In this document: one piece after another, positions 1 through 6,299 of the stretch
How positions within the stretch are numbered: the first letter of the stretch is position 1
Layout: each line of letters opens with the position of its first letter
From: JAVZJR01 sp964435235
Lineage (GTDB): Archaea > Micrarchaeota > Micrarchaeia > Anstonellales > Bilamarchaeaceae
Assembly (NCBI GenBank): GCA_964435235.1
Contig: CAYSXZ010000065.1
Span: 1-6,649, forward strand
Length of the DNA stretch: 6,649 nucleotides
Reading direction: 5' to 3'
Made by a program: the position numbers and the translations under genes
The notes under the pieces: generated by a model
Told to the model about the DNA's origin: nothing
Seen by the model: the letters and a program-made list of their open reading frames with translations, nothing else
Database searches by the model: none

Positions 1-17
1 CCTATAAACAATACTTC

Positions 18-24
18 TTTAAAA
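18..24 (+). promoter_or_regulatory. Archaeal TATA box for the first gene
   Basis: TTTAAAA is centred about 26 bases before the ATG at 47. Archaeal TATA boxes are normally centred about 26-27 bases before the transcription start, so the transcript would begin at or next to the ATG. No Shine-Dalgarno-like sequence precedes the ATG (the 16 bases before it are pyrimidine-rich), which fits a leaderless mRNA. The purine-rich BRE expected just upstream is weak. Confidence 0.5.
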
Positions 25-46
25 GTGCGTTTTCTATCTTTCTATC

Positions 47-811
47 ATGTGCGACTTATGTGAAAGGACAAAAGATATTCCAGAATATCTAGAACTTCTT
101 TCCAAAATGCAAGAAGAAGATGCTATCCGCCTAGCTACATCGAAAGAACTTGCTGAAAAGATGCCTGTAATAGATAAATCTATTTATACCTCAGTAAATT
201 GGCCTGTTAAGCTTCACTATCCCATGTTTGATGCGAGAGCGGCTTATTCTGTTCCTTCCAATTACTTCCAACCTCTTTATTTAAATGGAGAGAAACAGGG
301 GATCATGTTCGCGCATGGCGCCATGCGTTCTATATTCTTTGCAGGCGAACGATTAATGGTTTTTTCCAAGTGTGTAAATCATTATCGCGGAGGAGATTTT
401 TTTACTTCATTTTTGTTTCTTCATTTCGAACCCTTCGAATACAAATACGACATTGCGGCAGACGGTACTCTTACCATTTCTGTAAACTTAGAAAAACCTA
501 TGAAAAATTTAATAACCGGAAAAATAGAGGGGAAGAAGGTAATGTTTACCTTCACGCACAGGCCTGTCACAGGGAGAATAGTTACAAGAGAAAGAATACT
601 TTCTTCTGCACAATTTACAACAATCTATGCAAAATACGGCGGTGCGCAATTCCGTTCTGCCTCTATCGATATGGAGGGTTATGCGATAACTGTTCCACAT
701 TTTGCTCCACATCCTTATATGCTTCAACTTCATGAGAAATTTGGATATAAAAGCAACAGAGAATTTCAGGAGCACGTAATCGATTACTTTAAACAACATC
801 TTAAATTCTAA
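47..811 (+). CDS. Unrecognised 254-residue soluble protein
   Basis: I do not recognise this family. The 254-residue reading frame is complete: the start is supported by a TATA box 26 bases upstream and the frame ends in TAA just before a convergent gene. Residues 2-5 form a CxxC pair (MCDLCER), but no second pair is present, so a zinc ribbon is unlikely unless the protein dimerises. The first 40 residues look helical and charged. The middle (about 45-185) is rich in aromatic and beta-branched residues, including SFLFLHFEPFEYKYDI around 121-136, suggesting a beta-rich fold. Eight histidines are spread from 57 to 229, three of them clustered near PHFAPHPYMLQLHEK. There is no signal peptide and no credible membrane helix, so the protein is probably cytoplasmic. 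Nothing around it suggests a function. Composition matches the neighbouring genes, giving no sign of recent transfer. Confidence 0.75.
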   Translation: MCDLCERTKDIPEYLELLSKMQEEDAIRLATSKELAEKMPVIDKSIYTSVNWPVKLHYPMFDARAAYSVPSNYFQPLYLNGEKQGIMFAHGAMRSIFFAGERLMVFSKCVNHYRGGDFFTSFLFLHFEPFEYKYDIAADGTLTISVNLEKPMKNLITGKIEGKKVMFTFTHRPVTGRIVTRERILSSAQFTTIYAKYGGAQFRSASIDMEGYAITVPHFAPHPYMLQLHEKFGYKSNREFQEHVIDYFKQHLKF

Positions 812-815
812 TCTA

Positions 816-851
816 GAGAAAAATGATACTCCACCTTGGTGAGAGCCTCTC
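816..851 (-). terminator. Possible terminator between convergent genes
   Basis: The 41-base gap between the convergent stops holds a near-palindrome GAGAGCCTCTC (841-851) and an inverted repeat around CACCTTGGTG (832-841). Read on the minus strand, these hairpins are followed by TTTTT (complement of 819-823). Oligo-T tracts are enough to terminate many archaeal transcripts, so this probably ends the DUF2070 transcript. The plus strand has no matching T tract. The tract is only five bases, so the call is tentative. Confidence 0.35.
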
Positions 852-852
852 G

Positions 853-2628
853 TTATACCTTGGAAAGAATAGCAAGTATGACGAGTATCGCACCCACGAG
901 GATCAATGGGGCTGTGATCTTTGCAACTGCAACAACTGAGTTTACTGTGCTTACTATCTCTATGGAATGCTTTGCGCCAAGCACTCTTATGTCAAACCAT
1001 TCCTTATCTACAAATGCAGAAGCTGGTTGCATATCAGCAATCGCCTCTTTCGTTCCTTCTAATATCTCATTTATTATTTCTGGTTCTTCCTTTGCTGGAT
1101 TGAGCACGCCACGGACTGCGTTTGTTTGATGCGTGTCTGTTGTAAAAACACCTACTGTACATTTATATCTGGAAGCAACTTCCTTCTCTATTTTTTCCTT
1201 TAGTTGAGGAGTTATGCCGTTTGCATCGAGAAGAATGGTGGCATACTTTGGAGAAGTGGAAAGAACAGCGATTTTTATCCCTCCATCGCCCACTGCTGAG
1301 GATTTTGGATGACGAATAGAGATACCAATTTTGAGCGGCATGTCCTTCGTCTTCTTTAATACAGCTTCCTCTACAGCCTTTATGTAATTATGCCCTATTT
1401 CGCTTCCAGGTTCAAAACTTGTTATTTCGCCTGTCTCCGCATTATGTTGATCAACGATTATAGCGTTTGCTTTCTTCTTTTCAGCCGTCGCAAGCATGGC
1501 GAGCCCGAGACCGAGATTTATGTCTTCCGTCACGTATGGTGCGCGGCTTACCCCAACAAACGCATCCTTACCAATATTAAGAGAATCGGCTACACACTCT
1601 TTACTTCTACCGACAGAAAATGAGATTGTGGATGAGGTATACTTTGCGCGTCTCAGTACAGTGTCTATAGCATCCATGATTTTTCGCAACTCTGAAGAAG
1701 ATGTTGGATTGAGATCGTGAGTAACCGGGCCATGAAAGACAAACACCCTCGTCGCTGGGTGTCTTTTCTCAAAATCTTCTGCAATCAGATGGGAAAATTC
1801 GCTTCCACCGAGATTGCCGAAGGGGCCAAAATGGATGTATGGAACGATAAAAAAAATCTTATCATCTTTTCTTTTGAAGCCAACAACGCCAACAAGCGTC
1901 CTTGCGTTCTCGCCAACTCGTTCAAATGCTTTCTCGAGATCGTTCTTCTTATAAATCCACTGACTTATGAAAAGAGAAAACACATCGGTGCTGCTCAAAC
2001 CGAAAGTTTTTTTCATCGGTGCGTTTATTACCAAGAAGAAGACGTATATCGCCCCTAGAAGAATGAAAGATGCGATATACGCCCGCGTTGCCCAATCAAC
2101 TATCGATCCTTTAGCAAGCTGAAAAATTTTAGAATTAAAAAGAAAGAGAAGATAAAAAAGAAGTTGAAGAACTGCAAAAAGAATCGAACGATATTTTAGA
2201 ACAAATACAAGCCTAGCAACAATATACCAAACAACAAAAACAATAGCTGCGCCTACAAAGAGAACGAGCTCGCCATATGTTGGATTTATTCCAAAAACAA
2301 ACGATGAAATAGCATAGGCAAATCCGTACACCACTTCCCCTGCTGCGGCTGTAGCGAATATTCTTTTTATTGGAACCCCTCGAATTAGTACCTTAATAAC
2401 AAGGGAGGTTAAGAGCGCAGGGAAAAGAAGGAGAACAGCTCCGTCGAGCACTGTATTCTTAACAAAATCCTGAGGGGGAGGAAGGTTTAGGATAGCACCA
2501 AATAAAATCGCTACTATAACCATGAATGCGAGGATTACTGGAAGAGGTGGGAGAGAAAAGAGATAATTTGTCAAATCTACTGCACGCTTAAGGTTTTCGC
2601 TGCCTTCTCCTTTTTCAATTTTCTCCAT
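853..2628 (-). CDS. DUF2070 family integral membrane protein
   Basis: A 591-residue archaeal membrane protein of the DUF2070 family; its function is not known. Six hydrophobic segments lie at about residues 24-47, 59-82, 90-113, 118-144, 149-164 and 183-201. A soluble domain follows (about 210-562), then a final membrane helix at 563-588 with a very short tail. The soluble domain carries the family's conserved motifs: IHFGPFGNLGGSEFSH (H266, H280), FHGPVTHDLNP (H299, H304), VDQHNAETGE (D393, H395), SAVGDGGIKI (D448), LLDANG (D468) and TTDTHQTN (D498, H500). This His/Asp pattern suggests a metal-dependent hydrolase site, which is my inference. The start at 2628 is chosen because a TATA core lies 25 bases upstream, as for the other leaderless genes here; 2634 is an alternative. 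The frame stays open to 2679, but that would run through the promoter and into the divergent NMD3 gene. Confidence 0.9.
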   Translation of the reverse strand: MEKIEKGEGSENLKRAVDLTNYLFSLPPLPVILAFMVIVAILFGAILNLPPPQDFVKNTVLDGAVLLLFPALLTSLVIKVLIRGVPIKRIFATAAAGEVVYGFAYAISSFVFGINPTYGELVLFVGAAIVFVVWYIVARLVFVLKYRSILFAVLQLLFYLLFLFNSKIFQLAKGSIVDWATRAYIASFILLGAIYVFFLVINAPMKKTFGLSSTDVFSLFISQWIYKKNDLEKAFERVGENARTLVGVVGFKRKDDKIFFIVPYIHFGPFGNLGGSEFSHLIAEDFEKRHPATRVFVFHGPVTHDLNPTSSSELRKIMDAIDTVLRRAKYTSSTISFSVGRSKECVADSLNIGKDAFVGVSRAPYVTEDINLGLGLAMLATAEKKKANAIIVDQHNAETGEITSFEPGSEIGHNYIKAVEEAVLKKTKDMPLKIGISIRHPKSSAVGDGGIKIAVLSTSPKYATILLDANGITPQLKEKIEKEVASRYKCTVGVFTTDTHQTNAVRGVLNPAKEEPEIINEILEGTKEAIADMQPASAFVDKEWFDIRVLGAKHSIEIVSTVNSVVAVAKITAPLILVGAILVILAILSKV

Positions 2629-2648
2629 GAACATTATTCTACTATTAT

Positions 2649-2657
2649 GTTTAAAAA
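2649..2657. promoter_or_regulatory. Shared bidirectional TATA core (DUF2070 / NMD3)
   Basis: GTTTAAAAA on the plus strand reads TTTTTAAAC on the minus strand. Its centre (2653) is 25 bases from the minus-strand ATG at 2628, which places that transcript start at the ATG (leaderless). The same core lies 36-39 bases before the plus-strand starts at 2689/2692, leaving room for a leader of about 10 bases. A purine-rich stretch (CAAGAGA on the minus strand) sits where a BRE for the DUF2070 direction is expected. No other TATA-like sequence is present in the 60-base gap. Confidence 0.5.
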
Positions 2658-2691
2658 TCTCTTGAGAATAGTTAAACACGATGATTTTATG

Positions 2692-3309
2692 ATGATCTGT
2701 CCGAAATGCGGAAGAAAAAATACTGAAGTGAAATTCATAGAAGCATTCTGCGTAGATTGCTACCCTTACAATATCAAATTACCAGAGAAGATTGAGATAG
2801 AAATCTGTAAAAGATGCGGAAAAATGCGTCTTAAGGGCGAATGGATTCCCTATGATAAAAACAAAATAGAGGAATATACTATAAGCAAATGCAGAGGAGA
2901 TTTTACTGATGCGAAATATGACATCGAAAGCGGAAAAATTACATTCGTAGTAAAAAAAGGCGAAACTGAAGTGTTTGTTGAAAGATGGCTTCCCTTTAAG
3001 AAAATTATCACCATCTGCCCTGAATGCTCGCGGATTGCAGGGGGTTATTACGAAGCAATAATTCAATTAAGAGGTGACCCACGGAAGATTGCAAAGTATT
3101 CGAAGACAATCCTCAGAGTATTAAAGACAAAGACGTTTATCACCAAGACTGAAGAAAAACACAGTGGAATTGATATATTCGTAGGAAGCACAAAGGCTGT
3201 GCTCGAAGTGTGTGGAATGCTTGGTCTGCATGCAATAATAACAAAAAAACTCATGGGCAGAAGAGAAGGAAAGAGATATTACAGAACAACTTTTTCCATA
3301 AGGTTTTGA
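2692..3309 (+). CDS. NMD3-family zinc-ribbon protein
   Basis: A 205-residue archaeal homologue of NMD3, the eukaryotic adaptor that loads onto the 60S ribosomal subunit for nuclear export. Archaea have no nucleus, so the likely role is in large-subunit maturation or ribosome binding; this is inferred from the family. Four CxxC pairs (residues 3-6, 20-23, 39-42, 109-112) provide eight cysteines for two zinc ions. The family signatures CPECSRIAGGYYEAIIQLRG (109-128), GIDIFVGSTKAV and the C-terminal KKLMGRREGKRYYRTTF are clear. It is well short of eukaryotic NMD3 (about 500 residues) and has only the core. The start at 2692 begins directly at the first zinc knuckle; GATGAT (2680-2685), 6 bases before it, resembles the archaeal Shine-Dalgarno GGTGAT. 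ATG 2689 is equally possible. An in-frame ATG at 2647 would overlap the promoter and is rejected. The gene converges on the next with a 14-base gap and no visible terminator. Confidence 0.9.
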   Translation: MICPKCGRKNTEVKFIEAFCVDCYPYNIKLPEKIEIEICKRCGKMRLKGEWIPYDKNKIEEYTISKCRGDFTDAKYDIESGKITFVVKKGETEVFVERWLPFKKIITICPECSRIAGGYYEAIIQLRGDPRKIAKYSKTILRVLKTKTFITKTEEKHSGIDIFVGSTKAVLEVCGMLGLHAIITKKLMGRREGKRYYRTTFSIRF

Positions 3310-3323
3310 GTAACTTTAGATGT

Positions 3324-4292
3324 CTAAGAAAGTGGTTTATGTGCCATTTTAAGAGCCTCCGGAATTGCTACTAGGTGGAGGAGCGTTGTTTTAACTCTTA
3401 CAACTAGAGCAAAAACCATTGCATTTGCCGCGCTAACTCCAAACAGAGACAGAATAATAGTTATTGCACCTTCGCTTAATCCTAACCCGGCTATTGTCGT
3501 CGAAGGCAGGAACTCTAATATTGTAACAAGGGGTTGGAGGAAGAAGTAGAAAAATACTTCTGGAAATTGCGTATTTATTGTTATCCCAACTGATTTTGCA
3601 ACTGCATACCAAGAGAGGGCCTTGAATGTCCAAGAGATCGCTATCAAGGTAAGGATGTTGATTGTTTTTTTAGTGATTACGTGCGAATGAGTTTGCATTC
3701 GTCTCATCATCACGTAAAGTCTAGATAGAACAGGGATTTTTTCTACAAAAGAAAAGATACTAAGAAATCGTTCCGAGAAAAGAATGAGAAGCATTACTAT
3801 TACTATTGCAAGAAGAGCAAGAACTCCTAAAAACATCAACCAGGAGTCTTCTAAGCTGAGAGAGTATATTGTAATATAAAACAAGGCGATTGTTCCAGCA
3901 ATAAGTTTTACACCGAAATCAAATATCTGCGGACCGAAGATGGAAAGCATAGCCTTCTCTGAAGGAACATTATAATTATATTTCAAAACTGCTACTGTCG
4001 CGAAATAACCACTCCTTGCAGGAGTGAAATCTGCAGCTAGCATGCCTACAAAATGTGCCTTTAGGACATCTATGAATCTTAAATTTATCCCAGTGCTTCG
4101 AAGAAGAAAAAGAATCCTGTAAGCCATAGTAAGGTCCATGAAAAAAAGAAGCAGTATGGATAGAAGAAGGATGAGGAGATTTATACGTTCAAGCTGCCGA
4201 AGCATCTCCCCAAGTCCTACAAAATGGATAATAACCGCTATTATCGCAAGAGATACTATCGCGTTAATAAGAAGCATTAGTTTTTTCTTCAT
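3324..4292 (-). CDS. UPF0104/AglD-like (LPG synthase TM family) membrane protein
   Basis: A 322-residue polytopic membrane protein of the family containing UPF0104, the membrane part of bacterial MprF (lysylphosphatidylglycerol synthase/flippase) and the C-terminal part of archaeal AglD. About eight hydrophobic segments are visible, near residues 5-26, 38-56, 123-143, 150-172, 213-235, 245-262, 272-298 and 300-315. Family hallmarks are FTPARSGYF (89-97) in an inter-helix region and PSTTIAGLGLSEGA (263-276) before a long helix ending in the conserved R299. Relatives are thought to move or modify lipid-linked substrates, so a role in polyprenol-linked glycan or lipid handling is plausible but unproven. 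There is no fused glycosyltransferase or synthase domain and no glycosylation gene nearby. The ATG at 4292 lies 26 bases from a TATA core and has no Shine-Dalgarno sequence, so it is probably leaderless. Confidence 0.85.
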   Translation of the reverse strand: MKKKLMLLINAIVSLAIIAVIIHFVGLGEMLRQLERINLLILLLSILLLFFMDLTMAYRILFLLRSTGINLRFIDVLKAHFVGMLAADFTPARSGYFATVAVLKYNYNVPSEKAMLSIFGPQIFDFGVKLIAGTIALFYITIYSLSLEDSWLMFLGVLALLAIVIVMLLILFSERFLSIFSFVEKIPVLSRLYVMMRRMQTHSHVITKKTINILTLIAISWTFKALSWYAVAKSVGITINTQFPEVFFYFFLQPLVTILEFLPSTTIAGLGLSEGAITIILSLFGVSAANAMVFALVVRVKTTLLHLVAIPEALKMAHKPLS

Positions 4293-4313
4293 ATAGACAG
4301 TTTTCAGTAATGA

Positions 4314-4322
4314 TTTATATTT
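4314..4322. promoter_or_regulatory. Shared bidirectional TATA core (UPF0104 / kinase operon)
   Basis: TTTATATTT on the plus strand reads AAATATAAA on the minus strand. The centre (4318) is 26 bases from the minus-strand ATG at 4292 and 34 bases before the plus-strand ATG at 4352. The minus transcript would be leaderless, while the plus transcript would carry a leader of about 7 bases. An A-rich stretch (AAAATAAG on the minus strand) sits in the BRE position for the UPF0104 direction. The arrangement closely matches that at 2649-2657. Confidence 0.55.
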
Positions 4323-4351
4323 CTTATTTTGCTATCTGATTAGGTTGTTCC

Positions 4352-5308
4352 ATGGTAAAGAGATATTCTGTAAAAATTATAACACCTAGAAAGAAAGAAG
4401 AGTTGATGGAAAAGTACCACGCCATTGGTCTTTACGAGCTGAAGGCAGCGATACACGGAACTTGCGTGAAATTCTTTACAGACAACGCAGAATTTAAAGA
4501 GATGTGGGAAGACAATTTTGAGCCGATGCCTGATTGGATACGCCCACATGCAAGGCTCTTTGCAGTTCGCGATGGAAAAAGATTAGAGGTACTTTACGAA
4601 CCAGTTTCAAAAACAGCAATAGTAAAAAATTGCAATTATTATGGTTGGATTAAAAGCATTGCACTTGCGCTTGTTGCAGATTTTATGGAGGATTTCACTT
4701 CAGAGCATAGACGCTATTCCGTCCACGGTTCTTTTGTCGATACAGGCGGGAAGGGGGTTGCAATAATAGGAACGCCAGGCGCTGGAAAAACAACGCTTAC
4801 CTACGGTCTTCTTCTTGACAAAAATTTTAATTTTCTTACAGATGATTGGTTTTTCGTAAGGTTTATGGATAATAACATACAAGTATTCTCATCCGAAAAA
4901 AACTCCTATGTCCGAAGCGACTTAGTAGATATATGGCCACAGCTCAAAGAAAAACTTAGTGATATGAAAGGTGATAGCAGTAAAAGAGCGATAGTAGACG
5001 TCAAAAGATTGTTTGGTGCTGATAAAGTAAAAAAGAAATCTACGCTTTCGCTTATTGTAATTCTCACAAGAGAAAAGGGTAGAGAGCCAATGAAAAAAAT
5101 GAGTAGAAAAGAAGCATTGGATTTCATACTAAAACACGATTTCTGTAATCCGCATCAGCTTATAAGGAGCAGAGCACGGCTCACACAAAGAAAAAAATTC
5201 TTCGATGAGCTCTTTGAAAAGGTTCCTGTTTATTTGCTCAATACAATCGAAACTCCGAATGAATCGCTCAGAAGATTAAAGGAATTGATAAGATTGTATA
5301 TAGGATGA
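4352..5308 (+). CDS. HPr-kinase-like P-loop protein
   Basis: A 318-residue cytoplasmic protein whose C-terminal half resembles the HPr serine kinase/phosphorylase P-loop fold, which is related to PEP carboxykinase. Visible elements in order are YSVHGSFV (122-129, matching the family's HG strand), Walker A GTPGAGKT (140-147), the family's paired acidic motif FLTDDW (D164, D165), and RAIVDVKRLFG (212-222), resembling the HPrK segment after the nucleotide site. A basic helical region ends the protein. The N-terminal 110 residues match nothing I know and may be the substrate-recognition part. Most archaea lack the PTS protein HPr, so the substrate is probably something else; HprK-related proteins of unknown target are common. 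The ATG follows a TATA core by 34 bases; AGGT (4342-4345) is at best a weak ribosome binding site. The stop is 4 bases from the agmatinase start, so the two are surely co-transcribed. Confidence 0.75.
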   Translation: MVKRYSVKIITPRKKEELMEKYHAIGLYELKAAIHGTCVKFFTDNAEFKEMWEDNFEPMPDWIRPHARLFAVRDGKRLEVLYEPVSKTAIVKNCNYYGWIKSIALALVADFMEDFTSEHRRYSVHGSFVDTGGKGVAIIGTPGAGKTTLTYGLLLDKNFNFLTDDWFFVRFMDNNIQVFSSEKNSYVRSDLVDIWPQLKEKLSDMKGDSSKRAIVDVKRLFGADKVKKKSTLSLIVILTREKGREPMKKMSRKEALDFILKHDFCNPHQLIRSRARLTQRKKFFDELFEKVPVYLLNTIETPNESLRRLKELIRLYIG

Positions 5309-5312
5309 GAAG

Positions 5313-6119
5313 ATGCAATTCATAGGAAGCAAATGGGGCTTTGAGGAATGTGATGTCGTTGTATTTCCTGTTCCCTACGAAAAAACAGTATCTTACATGC
5401 CTGGCACAGCTAAAGGGCCGAGGAGTATAATCAATGCAAGCATGCAACTAGAAAGTTTTGATATAGAACTCGGATACGAAATAGATAAAAGAGTGAAGAT
5501 CCACACAACAAAAGATATAGAATATAATGAAATTGAAAGGAATGTTTTAATGGCACTTAACAAAAACAAATTCCCAGTCCTTCTAGGCGGCGAACATAGT
5601 ATAACCGTGCCGGCGGTGGGAGCATGCGCAAAATTATACCATGATTTATCAGTTCTTCAAATAGACGCCCATGCTGATTTGCGCGATGAATTTGAGGGAA
5701 AGAAAAACAGCCATGCATGTGTTATGCGGAGGGTTCGCGAAACTGTAAAAAGAACAGTACAGGTTGGCATTCGGGATATGAGCGCAGAGGAGAACGAATA
5801 TATAGAAAAGGAAGGAATACGAAATACGATTTATGGTATAGATTTTGATGCTGATGAGATAATCAGACAACTTTCTAACGATGTATACATCACTGTAGAC
5901 CTGGACGGATTAGACCCTTCAGAATGTCCTGCTGTTGGAACACCGCAACCAGGTGGTCTTCATTGGAAAGAGATCCTAGGATTGCTTAGAAGTATTGCAG
6001 AAAAGAAAAATGTAATCGGATTCGATATTGTCGAACTCGCACCCGTCAGGGGGTGTGTTGTCTCGGATTTTCTCGCTGCAAAACTCGCATATAAGATGAT
6101 AGGGTATTACACGTCTTAG
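5313..6119 (+). CDS. speB: Agmatinase (arginase/ureohydrolase family)
   Basis: A 268-residue manganese ureohydrolase that probably cleaves agmatine to putrescine and urea in the cytoplasm. In some archaea the relative acts on N1-aminopropylagmatine in the spermidine pathway, and that alternative cannot be excluded from sequence. All six metal ligands are present: H95 in GGEHS, D118/H120/D122 in DAHAD, and D196/D198 in VDLDGLDP. SHACVMRR (133-140) and DIVEL (E241, at the position of the arginase guanidinium-binding Glu) complete the active site. The length is within the usual agmatinase range and there is no truncation. The C-terminal stretch PVRGCVVSDFLAAKLAYKMI replaces the more common Asp-containing motif but keeps the AAKL helix. 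GGATGA (5303-5308), overlapping the upstream stop, can serve as a weak ribosome binding site. The gene follows the HPr-kinase-like gene by 4 bases in one operon and has no T-rich terminator right after its stop. Confidence 0.93.
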   Translation: MQFIGSKWGFEECDVVVFPVPYEKTVSYMPGTAKGPRSIINASMQLESFDIELGYEIDKRVKIHTTKDIEYNEIERNVLMALNKNKFPVLLGGEHSITVPAVGACAKLYHDLSVLQIDAHADLRDEFEGKKNSHACVMRRVRETVKRTVQVGIRDMSAEENEYIEKEGIRNTIYGIDFDADEIIRQLSNDVYITVDLDGLDPSECPAVGTPQPGGLHWKEILGLLRSIAEKKNVIGFDIVELAPVRGCVVSDFLAAKLAYKMIGYYTS

Positions 6120-6180
6120 GCTGTTGCGAATTATCTCTGAAATCACCTCATTCTTTCAATAACTCACTTTGACTGTTAAC

Positions 6181-6248
6181 GACGATTCGTTCACATCTCG
6201 TCGCTACCTCGTTGTCTCGGTAGCTCAGATCGTGTGATCGACGAATCG
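6181..6248. repeat. Tandem unit A and its hairpin
   Basis: The unit begins with GACGATTCG (6181) and can fold as one long hairpin: 6183-6190 with 6241-6248 (8 pairs), 6191-6195 with 6233-6237 (5 pairs), 6196-6198 with 6227-6229 (3 pairs), and 6203-6208 with 6219-6224 (GCTACC/GGTAGC, 6 pairs). The loop is 10 bases (6209-6218). Two TCG bulges (6230-6232 and 6238-6240) lie on the same side. The first 25 bases (6181-6205) match 6240-6264 of unit B at 22 positions. Confidence 0.6.
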
Positions 6249-6289
6249 ATCACATCTCTTCGCTTGCTTCGCAAGCTCAGATCGGTGTT
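6240..6289. repeat. Tandem unit B and its hairpin
   Basis: This is the second copy of the unit. AGCTCAGATCG (6274-6284) is identical to 6222-6232 of unit A, while the apical part is 7 bases shorter. It folds with GCTTGC (6262-6267) pairing to GCAAGC (6271-6276) across a tight TTC loop, then TCT (6255-6257) with AGA (6279-6281) and ACA (6252-6254) with TGT (6286-6288). The apical stem has different bases from unit A (GCTTGC versus GCTACC) but stays paired on both sides, which is compensatory change and supports a structure kept by selection. Confidence 0.55.
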
Positions 6290-6291
6290 AT

Positions 6292-6299
6292 GAGGTGAT
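6292..6299 (+). promoter_or_regulatory. Strong Shine-Dalgarno-like sequence before a mini reading frame
   Basis: GAGGTGAT matches eight consecutive bases complementary to the archaeal 16S rRNA 3' end (ATCACCTC). It sits 4 bases before an ATG at 6304 that opens an 11-codon frame (MVLNLHQPNCR, stop TAG 6337-6339). It is the best ribosome binding site in the window, yet it lies entirely inside the right arm of the inverted repeat and would be hidden when that repeat is paired. I do not call the mini frame a gene, because eleven codons give no statistical support. Confidence 0.25.

Larger units (their letters stand above)
6142..6299. repeat. Structured element bounded by a 10-base inverted repeat
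   Basis: ATCACCTCAT (6142-6151) is exactly complementary to ATGAGGTGAT (6290-6299), enclosing 138 bases. The interior is visibly richer in G and C than the neighbouring genes and contains two tandem units described separately. The two units together form an alternating pattern (arm, complement, arm, complement), so unit A's right half can pair either with its own left half or with unit B's left half. For example, TGTGATCG (6233-6240) pairs with CGATCACA (6247-6254), which excludes the unit A hairpin. This looks like either a structured RNA or an intergenic palindromic repeat family. No coding frame of useful length crosses it on either strand. It lies between the agmatinase gene and the CRISPR array. 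Confidence 0.7.

Noticed and set aside
370..735. Overlapping frame inside the first gene.
   Set aside because: Its translation is rich in Arg, Cys and Phe with no domain, and it is wholly inside a better-supported frame.
836..2058. Several open frames on the plus strand opposite the DUF2070 gene.
   Set aside because: They are short, have no promoter or ribosome binding site, encode low-complexity or Cys/Arg-rich sequence, and lie antisense to a well-supported gene.
2629..2679. Longer start for the DUF2070 gene at 2679.
   Set aside because: The extra 17 residues would run through the TATA core into the divergent NMD3 gene and do not look like part of the membrane domain; the TATA spacing supports 2628.
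2647..2691. Longer start for the NMD3 gene at 2647.
   Set aside because: It overlaps the TATA core, and the family begins at the first CxxC knuckle, just after the ATG at 2692.
3310..3323. Terminator between the convergent NMD3 and UPF0104 genes.
   Set aside because: The 14-base gap has no hairpin and no T tract of four or more on either strand.
6142..6299. Insertion sequence or miniature transposon ends.
   Set aside because: The inverted repeats are only 10 bases, there is no flanking target-site duplication that I can see, and there is no transposase. A mobile origin cannot be excluded, but nothing beyond the inverted repeat supports it.
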